Position numbers and translations under genes: made by a program
Assembly (NCBI RefSeq): GCF_030813595.1
Contig: NZ_JAUSUH010000002.1
Span: 744,001-808,000, forward strand
Direction: 5' to 3'
DNA from: Ancylobacter vacuolatus
GTDB taxonomy: Bacteria; Pseudomonadota; Alphaproteobacteria; Rhizobiales; Xanthobacteraceae
Length of the DNA stretch: 64,000 bases
Shown: positions 27,009 through 36,709 of the stretch, piece by piece
Layout of the letters: each line of letters begins with the position of its first letter
How positions within the stretch are numbered: the first letter of the stretch is position 1
Notes under the pieces: generated by a model
The model's input: the letters and a program-made list of their open reading frames with translations, nothing else
Told to the model about the DNA's origin: nothing
Database searches by the model: none

Positions 27009-28082
27009 ATGAACGGACTGAAGCTGATTCCCGGCTGGCTGCGCGCGCGGCTCGGCTGGCACACGCTCGGTCTGGTCGCGAGCCTGGTCATCATCGGCAT
27101 CGCCGTTTTCGTTCTCTACGAGATGCTGCGCCATATCCGGCCGGGCGAAGTGCTGGAAGCGATCTCCGGCACCGAGCTCTGGCGCATCGGGGTGGCGGCG
27201 CTGTTCGTGGCGGGGGCCTATTTCACCCTCACCTTCTATGACTGGTTCGCCCTGCGCACCATCGGCAAGCCGCAGGTGCCCTACCGGGTCGCGGCGCTGG
27301 CCTCCTTCACCTCCTATTCCATCGGCCACAATATCGGCTTCTCCGCCTTCACCGGCGGCACGGTGCGCTACCGCATCTATTCCGCCCACGGGCTCGGCGC
27401 GGTGGATGTGGCCAAGCTGTGCTTCATCACCGGGCTCACCTTCTGGCTCGGCAACATCGCCATTCTCGGCCTCGGCATCACCATCGAGCCCTGGGCCGCC
27501 AGCGCGGTCGATCATCTGCCGCCCTGGGTGAACCGGCTGATCGGGCTCGCCCTGCTCGGCGGCCTTGCCGCCTATGTCGTCTGGGTCGGGCTCAAGCCGC
27601 GCCGCATCGGCGTCGGCAAGGGGCACTGGACTGTCACGCTGCCGGGCTGGAAGCTCACCCTGCTGCAGATCGTGATCGGCATCATCGATCTCTCTTTCTG
27701 CGCCGCCGCCATGTATGTGCTGATGCCGCAGCAGCCCTATATCGACCCGATCGCGCTCGGCGTGGTGTTCATCTCCGCCACCCTGCTCGGCTTCGCCAGC
27801 CATGCGCCGGGCGGCCTCGGCGTGTTCGATGCGGCGATGCTGGTGGCGCTGCCGCAGTTCGAGACCGAGCCGCTGCTGGGCGCGCTGCTGCTGCTGCGCC
27901 TGCTCTATTATGTGACGCCCTTCGCCATCGCGCTGATCCTGATGGGCAGCCGCGAGCTGATGATGAGCCGCCGCCGGATCGCCGCCACAAGGGGCCTCTC
28001 GGTCGACCCGCTGGCCGCCCTGCCGGTGATCGAGCCGGACGACAGCTCCAGCAAGCCCGAACGCCGCCGCGCCGCCGGCTGA
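27009..28082 (+). CDS. YbhN/lysylphosphatidylglycerol synthase-type integral membrane protein
   Basis: 357 residues with about eight membrane segments (LGLVASLVIIGIAVFVLYEM, IGVAALFVAGAYFTLTFY, LCFITGLTFWLGNIAILGLG, LTLLQIVIGIIDLSFCAAAM and others). SIGHNIGFSAFTGGTVRYRIYS and SHAPGGLGVFDA are conserved blocks of the UPF0104/YbhN proteins, the flippase-like half of MprF. The aminoacyl-transferase half of MprF is absent, so lipid lysinylation is not predicted. Lipid transport is inferred from the fold. The gene stands alone between kup and a convergent exported-protein gene. Confidence 0.85.
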   Translation: MNGLKLIPGWLRARLGWHTLGLVASLVIIGIAVFVLYEMLRHIRPGEVLEAISGTELWRIGVAALFVAGAYFTLTFYDWFALRTIGKPQVPYRVAALASFTSYSIGHNIGFSAFTGGTVRYRIYSAHGLGAVDVAKLCFITGLTFWLGNIAILGLGITIEPWAASAVDHLPPWVNRLIGLALLGGLAAYVVWVGLKPRRIGVGKGHWTVTLPGWKLTLLQIVIGIIDLSFCAAAMYVLMPQQPYIDPIALGVVFISATLLGFASHAPGGLGVFDAAMLVALPQFETEPLLGALLLLRLLYYVTPFAIALILMGSRELMMSRRRIAATRGLSVDPLAALPVIEPDDSSSKPERRRAAG

Positions 28083-28104
28083 AGCCGGGGACGACCTGCT
28101 CCGC

Positions 28105-28731
28105 TCAGCGGATGAGCTCGGGCATCAGGCTGCGCATGCTGGGCGGCAGTTTGCGCGCCTTCATGCCCTTGGGCAGGGTGAACTGCGCCGGGTCCTGCGG
28201 GCCGCGCGTGAGTTCCGTGACCTCGAACAGCACCAGCGGCTTGCCGCCCATCGAGGTGGTGGTCCTGAGCACGATGCCGTCGGCGGTGATGCAGCTCTCC
28301 ACCGGCTGGTTCAGGGCCTTGGCCTCGAAGCGCCACAGCTCGCACGCCTCTCCCAGCGCCTCGCCGGTGCCGGTGCGGGTGCCCTGCCGGTTGGCGTCGG
28401 AAAAGCCGAAGCCGGGCGGCATGTCCATCTCGACGGCGATGCGGTCCATGCCGGGCACGTCCATCAGCACCACCATGCCGTGCCGGTTGAGGTCGATCAG
28501 GCTGACCATGCCGTTGGGCAGGTTGCCCGTGGCGACCTCGACGCGCAGCTGCCCCTGGTGATGCGCCACGCTCATCTCCACGCCCTGCGCCGCGCGCGCC
28601 TTGGCACGATAGTCGGCGGCGGGCGCCGGCATGGGTTCGGCGGCGAGACCGGCAATGTCGAACGACATGCCGATGCCCAGCATCAGGCTGACGATCCCAC
28701 AGCGGCGCATTCGGATCCCTTCGCGATTCAT
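28105..28731 (-). CDS. Exported protein of unknown function (DUF4412-like)
   Basis: 208 residues with a signal peptide ending near AGLAAEP. The mature protein has alternating strand-like segments (VEMSVAHHQGQLRVEV, LIDLNRHGMVVLMDV, GIVLRTTTSMGGKPLVLFEV) and two Cys (ACELW, SCITADG) that could pair. Such periplasmic beta-sandwich proteins are common but undefined. The start at 28731 overlaps the ppk2 stop in an ATGA; ATG 28710, behind GAAGGG, is the alternative. It is likely co-transcribed with ppk2. Confidence 0.72.
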   Translation of the reverse strand: MNREGIRMRRCGIVSLMLGIGMSFDIAGLAAEPMPAPAADYRAKARAAQGVEMSVAHHQGQLRVEVATGNLPNGMVSLIDLNRHGMVVLMDVPGMDRIAVEMDMPPGFGFSDANRQGTRTGTGEALGEACELWRFEAKALNQPVESCITADGIVLRTTTSMGGKPLVLFEVTELTRGPQDPAQFTLPKGMKARKLPPSMRSLMPELIR

Positions 28732-29738
28732 CGAGCGGGGCGACGGCCGAGAAAGGCGCGCCCATCGAGCACGATGGCCGGGTCGGGAATCCCGACGGCG
28801 CCATCATCCCTGCCCTCATACGGGATTTGGGCGAGGATTTGACGAATGACCCCGATTCGCGCCCGCATTTTGTCATTGGCCAGGACCACCGACCACGGGA
28901 CCGGGGCCTGGCTCGCCTCGATCATCGTGTCGCGCGCCTCGGCGATGGCGTCCCAACGCGCGGGCGCGGCGAGATCGACCGGCGAAAGCTTCCAGCGCTT
29001 GAGCGGGTCCTGATGGCGCTCATGCAGGCGCAGCAGCTGCATTTCACGCCCGATGTCGAGCCAGATCTTGAACAGCCTGATGCCGTCATCCCGCAGCATC
29101 TTCTCGAAAATCGGCACCTGGGTGAGAAAATGCGCGCTTTCCGCCGGGGTGCAGAAGCCCATCACCGGTTCGACGACGGCGCGGTTGTACCAGGAGCGGT
29201 CGAACACCGCGATTTCACCCCGGCGCGGCAGATGGGCGATGTAGCGTTGGAAATACCATTGCCCGGCTTCCACCTCGGTCGGCTTGTCGAGCGCGACGAC
29301 ATGCACGAAGCGCGGGTTGAGGTGCTGCGTCAGGCGGTGGATGGTGCCGCCCTTGCCGGCGGCATCGCGCCCCTCGAAGACGATCACCACCCGCTCGCGC
29401 TGGGCCTTCACCCATTCCTGCAGCTTCAGCAGCTCGATCTGCAGGGCGCGCAGTTCCTTCTCATAGGTCTTGCGCTTGGGCCGGTCGCTATAGGGGTAGC
29501 CGCCACTGCCATAGGCGTGCGCGGCGATGAGCGGCGGCAGCTCCGCCGCCTCCACCGAGAAGGCGGCCACGGCGGCCGACAGCTCCGCTTCCCGGCGCCC
29601 AGGCTCCGGCGTGGCGTCGTTGCTCGTGGTGACGCTGCCCTTGGAGACACTTGCCTTGGCGGCACTGCCCTTGGCGACTTTTTCCTTCGCGGCTTTCCCC
29701 TTGGGGGCGGGCGCTGGCGTCGCCGGCTTCTTCGTCAT
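28728..29738 (-). CDS. ppk2: Polyphosphate kinase 2 family protein
   Basis: 336 residues. It transfers phosphate between polyphosphate and nucleotides. Walker A is VFEGRDAAGKGGTIHR (about residue 118) and the lid/Walker B region is EIAVFDRSWYNRAVVEPVMGF. The first ~42 residues are Lys/Ala/Ser-rich (KGKAAKEKVAKGSAAKASVS), a basic low-complexity tail resembling that of the GST at 900. It is a single-domain PPK2, so nucleotide preference cannot be read with certainty. Its position next to the phosphate regulon fits phosphate storage, although no Pho box is evident before it. Confidence 0.9.
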   Translation of the reverse strand: MTKKPATPAPAPKGKAAKEKVAKGSAAKASVSKGSVTTSNDATPEPGRREAELSAAVAAFSVEAAELPPLIAAHAYGSGGYPYSDRPKRKTYEKELRALQIELLKLQEWVKAQRERVVIVFEGRDAAGKGGTIHRLTQHLNPRFVHVVALDKPTEVEAGQWYFQRYIAHLPRRGEIAVFDRSWYNRAVVEPVMGFCTPAESAHFLTQVPIFEKMLRDDGIRLFKIWLDIGREMQLLRLHERHQDPLKRWKLSPVDLAAPARWDAIAEARDTMIEASQAPVPWSVVLANDKMRARIGVIRQILAQIPYEGRDDGAVGIPDPAIVLDGRAFLGRRPAR

Positions 29739-29908
29739 ATGGAAGCCTTTCAACTGTACAATAAGAGCCAACGTGCCGACCTGCAAAAGGTTCGGCCGCG
29801 AGGCGATTCGCCTTTCGGCAGGCGCGGCAGAAGCATATCAGGAAACAACGGCGCGCCTGGAAGGGCGGTGGCAACGTCGTCCACGATTGTCGGGCAGGAA
29901 GTGCGGGC

Positions 29909-31201
29909 ATGGCCCTCGGTGAATCGCAGCAACTGGCGGAGGATACGCTGCGTGAGCGCCTCATCGGCGCGCGCTGGATCATCGCCGCCGCCGCGCTGGG
30001 CCTCAGTGGCGCGAGCTGGGCCGGCACGATGACGCCGGGCGCGGCCCTGGCCATCGGCCTGCTGGTGGCGCTGGGGGCGATGCTGCCGGCGCGCCGGCGC
30101 CCGGTCGCGGCGGCCCTCGCCCGCTTCAGTGGCGAGCCCAAGCCCTCCCCGCGCGCCGAGGAGCGGCTGCCTGCGCTGGTGCGCGCGCTGCCCGAGGCGG
30201 CGCTGCTGCTCGACGCGCGCGGCACCGTGCTCACCGCCAATGCCGGCGCGGTCGCCCTTCTCGCCAGTGTGCGGGTCGGCGATCCCGTCTCCTTCGCCGT
30301 GCGCGTGCCTGAAGTGCTGGAAGCGCTGCGGACCTCGATCGCCGACGGTGTCGCCCGCCGCATCGAATTTGCCGAGCGCGTGCCGATCGACCGCTGGCTG
30401 CGCGCCGACATCGTGCCGATCCGTCCCGGCCTGCTGCGCGAGGGCGCGCCGACCGAGGCGGTGCTGCTGAGCTTCATCGACCTCACCCCGCAGCGCCGGG
30501 TCGAGCAGATGCGCGTCGACTTCGTCGCCAATGCCAGCCATGAGCTGCGCACGCCGCTGGCCTCGCTCTCGGGCTTCATCGAGACGCTGCAGGGCCCGGC
30601 CCGCAACGATGCCAGTGCCCGGGAGCGCTTCCTCAAGATCATGAACGAGCAGGCGCGGCGCATGTCGCGGCTGATCGACGACCTGCTCTCGCTCTCGCGC
30701 ATCGAGCTCAACGCCCATCTGCGCCCTGAGGCGGCGGTGGACCTCATCGCCGTGGTCAGCCACGTGCGCGACGCGCTGGCTCCGCTCGGCCGCGAGCGCG
30801 GGGTGGAGATCGCCTTCGAGCACCCGGCGGACCCGGTGGAGGTGCGCGGCGACCGCGACGAGCTGATCCGCGTCTTCGAGAACCTGGTTGAGAACGCGCT
30901 GAAATATGGCGCCACCGGCGGCCGGGTCGAGATCGCCATCGCGCGCGAGGGCACGGACGCGCTGGTGACGGTGCGCGATTTCGGCCCCGGAATCGCCCCC
31001 GAGCATGTGCCGCGCCTGACCGAGCGCTTCTACCGCGTCGACACCGCCCATTCGCGCGAACAGGGCGGAACCGGGCTCGGGCTGGCCATCGTCAAGCACA
31101 TCGTCGCACGCCATCGCGGCAAGATGGGCATTGAAAGCGTGCCGGGCGCGGGCTCCACATTCTCGGTCCGCCTGTCGACGGGTCCGGCGACAAAGCGATA
31201 A
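29909..31201 (+). CDS. phoR: Phosphate regulon sensor histidine kinase PhoR
   Basis: 430 residues. Two N-terminal hydrophobic segments (WIIAAAALGLSGASWAG, AALAIGLLVALGAML) precede a PAS-like part and a HisKA domain with the phosphoacceptor His211 in FVANASHELRTPLASLSG. The ATPase domain has ENLVENALKYG, VRDFGPGIAPEHVPRLTERF and GGTGLGLAIVKHIV. It phosphorylates PhoB at low phosphate and is held in check by Pst-PhoU. It is first in the cluster phoR-pstSCAB-phoU-phoB. Confidence 0.93.
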   Translation: MALGESQQLAEDTLRERLIGARWIIAAAALGLSGASWAGTMTPGAALAIGLLVALGAMLPARRRPVAAALARFSGEPKPSPRAEERLPALVRALPEAALLLDARGTVLTANAGAVALLASVRVGDPVSFAVRVPEVLEALRTSIADGVARRIEFAERVPIDRWLRADIVPIRPGLLREGAPTEAVLLSFIDLTPQRRVEQMRVDFVANASHELRTPLASLSGFIETLQGPARNDASARERFLKIMNEQARRMSRLIDDLLSLSRIELNAHLRPEAAVDLIAVVSHVRDALAPLGRERGVEIAFEHPADPVEVRGDRDELIRVFENLVENALKYGATGGRVEIAIAREGTDALVTVRDFGPGIAPEHVPRLTERFYRVDTAHSREQGGTGLGLAIVKHIVARHRGKMGIESVPGAGSTFSVRLSTGPATKR

Positions 31202-31225
31202 AGCAAGCCTTATCAATGGCTTGCG

Positions 31226-31254
31226 CTGTCATCAAGACTTCATCGAAGGGTCAT
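31226..31254 (+). promoter_or_regulatory. Pho box upstream of pstS
   Basis: CTGTCAT (31226), ACTTCAT (31237) and GGGTCAT (31248) are spaced exactly 11 bases apart, as expected of PhoB direct repeats read on one DNA face. The first matches the consensus half-site fully and the others share TCAT. It lies 120 bases before the pstS start. Confidence 0.7.
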
Positions 31255-31373
31255 AGAACCTTGGTGCCCGGGCGGTAAGACTCCCGTGTGAAACGTCCAC
31301 CGCCCTTCGGCCAATCGCGCATCCGGGCCTATCACCGCGATGCCGCCGATCTCCCGACCTAAGGAGAAGACCC

Positions 31374-32417
31374 TTGAAATTCACCCATTTGCTCGGCGCT
31401 GCGGCGCTGTCGTTCGGCGCCGTATTCTCGGGCGCCGCCTTCGCCGCTGACATCACCGGCGCTGGCGCCACCTTCCCGGCGCCCGTCTACCAGGCCTGGG
31501 CCGTCGCCTATAAGGAAAAGTCCGGCACGGGCCTCAACTATCAGTCGATCGGCTCCGGCGCCGGTCAGACCCAGATCTTCAACCGCACCGTCGATTTCGG
31601 CGCCTCCGACGCTCCGGTTGCGGCCGAGAAGCTCGAAGCCCAGAAGCTGCTGCAGTTCCCGGCCGTCATCGGCTCGGTCGTCGCCATCGTGAACCTGGAC
31701 GGCGTCTCCGCCAACCAGATCAAGCTGACCGGCCCGATCATCGCCGACATCTATCTCGGCAAGATCACCAAGTGGAACGACCCGAAGATTGTTGAGGTCA
31801 ACAAGGGTTCGCAGCTTCCCGATCTCAGCATCGTCCCCGTGTACCGTTCGGACGGGTCGGGCACGACCTATGTCTTCGCGACCTACCTCTCGACGGTGAG
31901 CCCGGAGTGGAAGTCCAGTGTCGGCGCGGCGACCTCGGTCCAGTGGCCGGCTGGCGCGGGCGGCAAGGGCAATGAAGGCGTGGCCGGCACGGTGAAGAAC
32001 ACCAAGGGTGCCATCGGCTACGTCGAGTACATCTATGCCTCGTCGAACAGCCTGATCACCACCGAGCTGCAGAACAAGGCCGGCAAGTTCGTCTCGCCGA
32101 CCGTCCCGTCCTTCCAGGCGGCGGCTGCCAATGCCGATTGGGCTGGCGCGAAGAACTTCGCCGCCTCGATGATCGACACTCCCGGCGACACCACCTGGCC
32201 GATCACCTCCGCCACCTTCATCCTGCTGCCGAAGGAGCCCAAGTCGGGCACCCAGGCCGCCGAAGTCATCAAGTTCTTTGACTGGGCGTTCAAGGATGGC
32301 GGCGCCATCGCCGAGAAGCTCCACTACATCCCGCTTCCCGAGGACGTTGCCAACCGCGTCCGTGAAGCCTGGAAGACCGAAGTGAAGGCCGACGGCAAGC
32401 CGGTCTGGACTCACTGA
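31374..32417 (+). CDS. pstS: Phosphate ABC transporter substrate-binding protein
   Basis: 347 residues with a signal peptide (LGAAALSFGAVFSGAAFAA). ITGAGATFPAPVYQAWAVAY is the family start of the mature protein, and SIGSGAGQTQIF and YRSDGSGTTYVF form phosphate-contact loops. It captures phosphate in the periplasm for PstCAB. The start is a TTG at 31374, supported by AAGGAGAAG just upstream; no in-frame ATG would keep the signal peptide. A hairpin follows the stop. Confidence 0.96.
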   Translation: MKFTHLLGAAALSFGAVFSGAAFAADITGAGATFPAPVYQAWAVAYKEKSGTGLNYQSIGSGAGQTQIFNRTVDFGASDAPVAAEKLEAQKLLQFPAVIGSVVAIVNLDGVSANQIKLTGPIIADIYLGKITKWNDPKIVEVNKGSQLPDLSIVPVYRSDGSGTTYVFATYLSTVSPEWKSSVGAATSVQWPAGAGGKGNEGVAGTVKNTKGAIGYVEYIYASSNSLITTELQNKAGKFVSPTVPSFQAAAANADWAGAKNFAASMIDTPGDTTWPITSATFILLPKEPKSGTQAAEVIKFFDWAFKDGGAIAEKLHYIPLPEDVANRVREAWKTEVKADGKPVWTH

Positions 32418-32430
32418 CATCTTTGATCGG

Positions 32431-32465
32431 CGGGGAGGGATGCGTGCATTCCTCCCCGTACTTTT
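32431..32465 (+). terminator. Attenuator-like hairpin between pstS and pstC
   Basis: CGGGGAGGGATG pairs with CATTCCTCCCCG (32447-32458) to give a 12-base stem with one G-U pair and a CGTG tetraloop, followed by TACTTTTG. It lies 13 bases after the pstS stop. It would end part of the transcripts and let PstS be made in excess over the membrane subunits. Confidence 0.7.
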
Positions 32466-32562
32466 GCGCCGGGCGCCCCCGCGCGCCGGCCAGATTGCGT
32501 GATATCTTCCCGGCCGCTTCAAGGGCCGCTGTTTCCGTCTGTTCCCGAGGGACCTTTCGCAC

Positions 32563-33537
32563 ATGGACGCCACACTGAGCGGCAACGCTGACCCGGCGCT
32601 GGTATCTGCGCGCAAGCCGACCGGCCGCGTCAGCGACCCGGTTTTCGTCGGCATACTCTGGGGCAGCGGCATTTTCGTGCTGATCCTGCTCGGCCTCATC
32701 ATCGCGATGCTGTTCGAGGGTGGCCTGCCCGCTCTGCAGGAATTCGGCATTTCGTTCCTCTGGAACACGACCTGGAACCCGGTGACCGAGGTGTTCGGCG
32801 CCGGCGTGATGGTGTTCGGCACCATCTTCAGCGCCGTGATCGCCGTGGTCATCGCCCTGCCGCTGTCCTTCGGCATTGCCTTCTTCCTGACCGAGATCGC
32901 CCCCGGCGTGCTGCGCCGGCCGATCGGCGTCGCGATCCAGCTGCTCGCCGCGATCCCGTCGATCATCTATGGCATGTGGGGCTTCTTCGTCATCGTGCCG
33001 CTGATGGCCGCCTATGTGCAGCCGCCGCTGATCGAGTGGCTCGGGCCGCTGCCGGTGATCGGCGCGCTGTTCCAGGGCCCGCCGCTGGGTGCGGGCATGC
33101 TGACCGCCGGCCTGATCATGGCGATCATGATCCTGCCCTTCATCACCGCCATGTTCGTCGAGGTGCTGGAATCGGTGCCGCCGATGATCAAGGAATCCGC
33201 CTATGGCGTCGGCGCCACCACCTATGAGGTCTACCGCAACGTCTCGGTGCCCTATGGCCGCACCGCCATGGTCGGCGCCGTCATGCTCGGCCTCGGCCGC
33301 GCCCTGGGCGAAACGATGGCCGTGACCTTCGTCATCGGCAACGCCACGCGCATGTCGGCCTCGCTGTTCGCGCCCGGCTCCACCATCGCCTCCACCATCG
33401 CCAACGAATTTCCGGAGGCCGCGCCCGGCTCGCTCAAGCTGGAATCGCTGCTCGAACTTGGTTTCATCCTGTTCGTGATTTCGTTCATCGTGCTCGCGCT
33501 GTCGCGCCTGCTTGTTCGCTCCAGGCTGAAGGGCTGA
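32563..33537 (+). CDS. pstC: Phosphate ABC transporter permease PstC
   Basis: 324 residues, about six membrane segments starting with [23 protein letters not shown]. The inner-membrane-protein signature for ATPase contact is [22 protein letters not shown], and [17 protein letters not shown] follows. With PstA it forms the phosphate channel. 145 bases separate it from pstS and contain the hairpin above. Confidence 0.96.
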   Translation: MDATLSGNADPALVSARKPTGRVSDPVFVGILWGSGIFVLILLGLIIAMLFEGGLPALQEFGISFLWNTTWNPVTEVFGAGVMVFGTIFSAVIAVVIALPLSFGIAFFLTEIAPGVLRRPIGVAIQLLAAIPSIIYGMWGFFVIVPLMAAYVQPPLIEWLGPLPVIGALFQGPPLGAGMLTAGLIMAIMILPFITAMFVEVLESVPPMIKESAYGVGATTYEVYRNVSVPYGRTAMVGAVMLGLGRALGETMAVTFVIGNATRMSASLFAPGSTIASTIANEFPEAAPGSLKLESLLELGFILFVISFIVLALSRLLVRSRLKG

Positions 33538-33547
33538 GGTCGCATCC

Positions 33548-34381
33548 ATGTCATCGCTCGCCCGCCGCCGCGCGACAGATTACACCGTCAAGGCCATCAG
33601 CACGGCGTTCGCCGCGCTGGCCCTGCTCCTCCTCGCCTGGATCCTGTGGACCCTGGTGATCCGCGGCCTGCCCGCGCTAGGCCCGCACGTCTTCACCCGC
33701 ATGACACTGCCGCCGGGTGCCGGGGGCGGCCTGCTCAACGCCATTGTCGGCTCGCTGATCCAGATCGGCATCGCCCTTGTCGTCGGCACGCCCATCGGCC
33801 TGATGTGCGGCACCTTCCTGGCCGAGCAGGGCCGGAACACGCAGGTCGGCAACGCGGTGCGCTTCGTCAATGACGTTCTGCTCTCCGCTCCGTCGATCCT
33901 CATCGGCCTGTTCGTCTACCAGATCCTGGTGATGCCCTTTGGCGGGTTCTCCGGTTGGGCTGGCGCGGTCGCGCTCGCCATCATCGTCATTCCCGTGGTT
34001 GTGCGCACCACCGAGGACATGCTGAACCTGGTGCCGATCGGCCTGCGCGAAGCCGCCTTCGCGCTCGGCGCGCCGCAGTGGAAGGTCGTCACCTTCATCA
34101 CCTGGCGCGCGGCCCGCGCCGGCATTGTCACTGGCATTCTGCTGGCCGTGGCGCGGGCGGCCGGTGAGACCGCGCCGCTGCTGTTCACCTCGCTCGGTAA
34201 CAACAGCTGGTCGCTCGACATGAACAGCCCGATGGCCAGCCTGCCGATCGCCATCTATCAATACGCCGCCAGTCCCTTCGAGGACTGGGTCGCCCTGGCC
34301 TGGGCGGGCGCCCTCATCATCACCGTCGGGGTTCTGACCCTGAACATCCTTTCCCGCCTCGTCCTGGCGAAGATGAAGTGA
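33548..34381 (+). CDS. pstA: Phosphate ABC transporter permease PstA
   Basis: 277 residues with six hydrophobic segments. The coupling loop reads [19 protein letters not shown] and [20 protein letters not shown] is the conserved PstA block. It partners PstC. It begins 10 bases after pstC and ends 8 bases before pstB. Confidence 0.96.
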   Translation: MSSLARRRATDYTVKAISTAFAALALLLLAWILWTLVIRGLPALGPHVFTRMTLPPGAGGGLLNAIVGSLIQIGIALVVGTPIGLMCGTFLAEQGRNTQVGNAVRFVNDVLLSAPSILIGLFVYQILVMPFGGFSGWAGAVALAIIVIPVVVRTTEDMLNLVPIGLREAAFALGAPQWKVVTFITWRAARAGIVTGILLAVARAAGETAPLLFTSLGNNSWSLDMNSPMASLPIAIYQYAASPFEDWVALAWAGALIITVGVLTLNILSRLVLAKMK

Positions 34382-34389
34382 GACGGACC

Positions 34390-35211
34390 ATGAATTTCGC
34401 ACCCGAGACGTCGATCGACATCGCCTCCGCCGTGAACCGCGCCACCGCGCCCTCGGCCGAGTCCAAGCTCAAGGTCGAGAAGCTCAATTTCTTCTACGGC
34501 GACAACCACGCGCTGAAGAACATCAATTTCGAGATCCCGGAGAAGCGCGTCACCGCGATGATCGGGCCCTCGGGCTGCGGCAAGTCCACGCTGCTGCGCA
34601 TCTTCAACCGCATGTACCAGCTCTATCCGGGCCAGCGCGCGGAAGGGAAGATCCTGTTCGACGGCGCCGACCTGCTCAGCAAGGACCTGGATTCCACCGT
34701 CGTGCGCTCGCGTATCGGCATGGTGTTCCAGAAGCCGACCCCGTTCCCGATGTCGATCTATGACAATATCGCCTTCGGCGTGCGCCTGCATGAGCGCCTC
34801 TCCAAGGCGCAGATGGACGAGCGCGTCGAGTGGTGCCTGCGCAAGGCGGCGATCTGGGAGGAGACCAAGGACCGCCTGCACACCTCGGCGCTCGGCATGT
34901 CCGGCGGTCAGCAGCAGCGCCTGTGCATCGCCCGCACCATCGCGGTGCGGCCGGAAGTGATCCTTCTCGACGAGCCCACCTCGGCGCTCGACCCGATCTC
35001 GACCTCGAAGATCGAGGACCTGATCGACGAGCTGAAGCAGGAATTCACCATCGTCATCGTGACGCACAACATGCAGCAGGCGGCGCGCTGCGCCGACATC
35101 ACCTCGTTCTTCTATCTCGGCGAGCTGATCGAGGTCGCCGCCTCGAACGAAATCTTCACCAACCCGCGTGAAGCCCGCACCCGCGACTACATCACCGGCC
35201 GCTTCGGCTGA
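34390..35211 (+). CDS. pstB: Phosphate ABC transporter ATP-binding protein PstB
   Basis: 273 residues. Walker A is [18 protein letters not shown], the Q loop is [21 protein letters not shown], the signature is [12 protein letters not shown] and Walker B is [28 protein letters not shown] is the H loop. It powers phosphate import and transmits transport status to PhoU/PhoR. ATG 34390 is used; a GTG overlapping the pstA stop is four codons upstream. Confidence 0.97.
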   Translation: MNFAPETSIDIASAVNRATAPSAESKLKVEKLNFFYGDNHALKNINFEIPEKRVTAMIGPSGCGKSTLLRIFNRMYQLYPGQRAEGKILFDGADLLSKDLDSTVVRSRIGMVFQKPTPFPMSIYDNIAFGVRLHERLSKAQMDERVEWCLRKAAIWEETKDRLHTSALGMSGGQQQRLCIARTIAVRPEVILLDEPTSALDPISTSKIEDLIDELKQEFTIVIVTHNMQQAARCADITSFFYLGELIEVAASNEIFTNPREARTRDYITGRFG

Positions 35212-35237
35212 GCCCGCGACGAGAGAGGCCTGCCCCC

Positions 35238-35951
35238 ATGACCGAACATATCGTCTCGTCGTTCGACACCGACCTCAAGGAACTCGGCCGCAGCGTGGTG
35301 GAGATGGGCGGCCAGTCCGAGCGTCTCGTCGCCGACAGCGTCCAGGCGCTGGTCAAGCGCGACAGCGAGCTCGCCCAGAAGGTGATCGTGCTCGACGGCC
35401 CGGTCGACCTGCTGCAGCGGGAGATCGAAGAAAAGGCGGTGCTCATCATCGCCCGCCGCCAGCCGCTGGCCGGCGACCTGCGCGAGATCGTCGCCGCCAT
35501 GCGGATCGCCAATGATCTGGAGCGCATCGGCGACCTCGCCAAGAACACCGCCAAGCGCGTGCTCGCCCTCACCGGCGAATTCCACCCGCAGAAGCTGGTG
35601 CGCGGCGTCGAGCACATGTCCAACATCGTGCTCGAGCAGCTGAAAGTGGTGCTGGACGCCTATGCCACCCGCGACGAAGTGCGGGCGCTGGAAGTCTGGC
35701 AGCGCGACGGCGAGGTCGACGTGCTCTACACCTCGCTGTTCCGCGAACTGCTCACCTATATGATGGAAGACCCGCGCAACATCTCGCTGTGCACGCATCT
35801 GCTGTTCTGCGCCAAGAACATCGAGCGCATCGGCGACCACGCCACCAATATCGCGGAAACCATCCACTATCTTGTGACCGGCCAGCTTCTCACCGAAGAG
35901 CGGCCCAAGCAGGACACCAGCAGCCTGACCAGCGTCGCGTTCCCGGCCTGA
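35238..35951 (+). CDS. phoU: Phosphate signalling protein PhoU
   Basis: 237 residues, two related three-helix bundles. Each has a metal-binding helix motif: IANDLERIGDLAKNTAKRV (first half) and AKNIERIGDHATNIAETIH (second half). It links PstB to PhoR and keeps the regulon off when phosphate is plentiful. Lies 26 bases after pstB. Confidence 0.96.
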   Translation: MTEHIVSSFDTDLKELGRSVVEMGGQSERLVADSVQALVKRDSELAQKVIVLDGPVDLLQREIEEKAVLIIARRQPLAGDLREIVAAMRIANDLERIGDLAKNTAKRVLALTGEFHPQKLVRGVEHMSNIVLEQLKVVLDAYATRDEVRALEVWQRDGEVDVLYTSLFRELLTYMMEDPRNISLCTHLLFCAKNIERIGDHATNIAETIHYLVTGQLLTEERPKQDTSSLTSVAFPA

Positions 35952-35986
35952 CACCCCACGGCCCGCGAACGCTCGGGATCAAGATC

Positions 35987-36688
35987 ATGCCCACCAACAT
36001 ACTGATCGTGGAGGATGAGGAGCCCCTCACCCTCCTGCTCCGTTACAATCTCGAATCCGAAGGCTATTCGGTCGATAATGTCGGGCGGGGCGACGAGGCG
36101 GAGACCCGGCTGCGCGAAAGCGTGCCGGACCTTCTCATCCTCGACTGGATGCTGCCGGGCCTGTCCGGTATCGAGCTGTGCCGGCGCCTGCGGGCCCGAC
36201 CCGAAACCGAGCGCATGCCCATCCTCATGCTCACCGCCCGCGGCGAGGAGACCGAGCGCGTGCGCGGCCTCGCCACCGGTGCCGACGACTATGTGGTGAA
36301 GCCCTTCTCGGTGCCCGAGCTTGTCGCCCGGGTACGGGCACTGCTGCGCCGGGCCAAGCCCGAGCACATCTCCACCCTGCTGCGGGCCGGCGACATCGAG
36401 CTCGACCGCGAGACCAAGCGCGTGCACCGCGCCGGCCGCGAGCTGCATCTCGGCCCCACCGAGTTCCGGCTGCTGGAATTCCTCATGCAGTCGCCGGGCC
36501 GCGTCTATTCGCGCGAGCAGCTGCTCGACGGGGTGTGGGGACAGGACGTCTATATCGACGAGCGCACGGTCGACGTGCATGTGGGCCGGCTGCGCAAGGC
36601 GCTCAACCGCCCCCGCCAGCCCGACCCGATCCGCACCGTGCGCGGCTCCGGCTATTCCTTCAACGAGATGTTCGCCCGCGCGCATTGA
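35987..36688 (+). CDS. phoB: Phosphate regulon response regulator PhoB
   Basis: 233 residues, OmpR/PhoB type. The receiver has the phosphorylated Asp53 in LILDWMLPGLSG and Lys105 in VVKPFSVPEL. The winged helix spans HLGPTEFRLLEFLMQ to RTVRGSGYSFNE. It binds Pho boxes such as the one before pstS. ATG 35987 begins MPTNILIVEDEE, the expected N-terminus. It ends 21 bases from the convergent ada gene. Confidence 0.96.
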   Translation: MPTNILIVEDEEPLTLLLRYNLESEGYSVDNVGRGDEAETRLRESVPDLLILDWMLPGLSGIELCRRLRARPETERMPILMLTARGEETERVRGLATGADDYVVKPFSVPELVARVRALLRRAKPEHISTLLRAGDIELDRETKRVHRAGRELHLGPTEFRLLEFLMQSPGRVYSREQLLDGVWGQDVYIDERTVDVHVGRLRKALNRPRQPDPIRTVRGSGYSFNEMFARAH

Positions 36689-36709
36689 GCGCGCGGCACG
36701 CCCGCCGCG

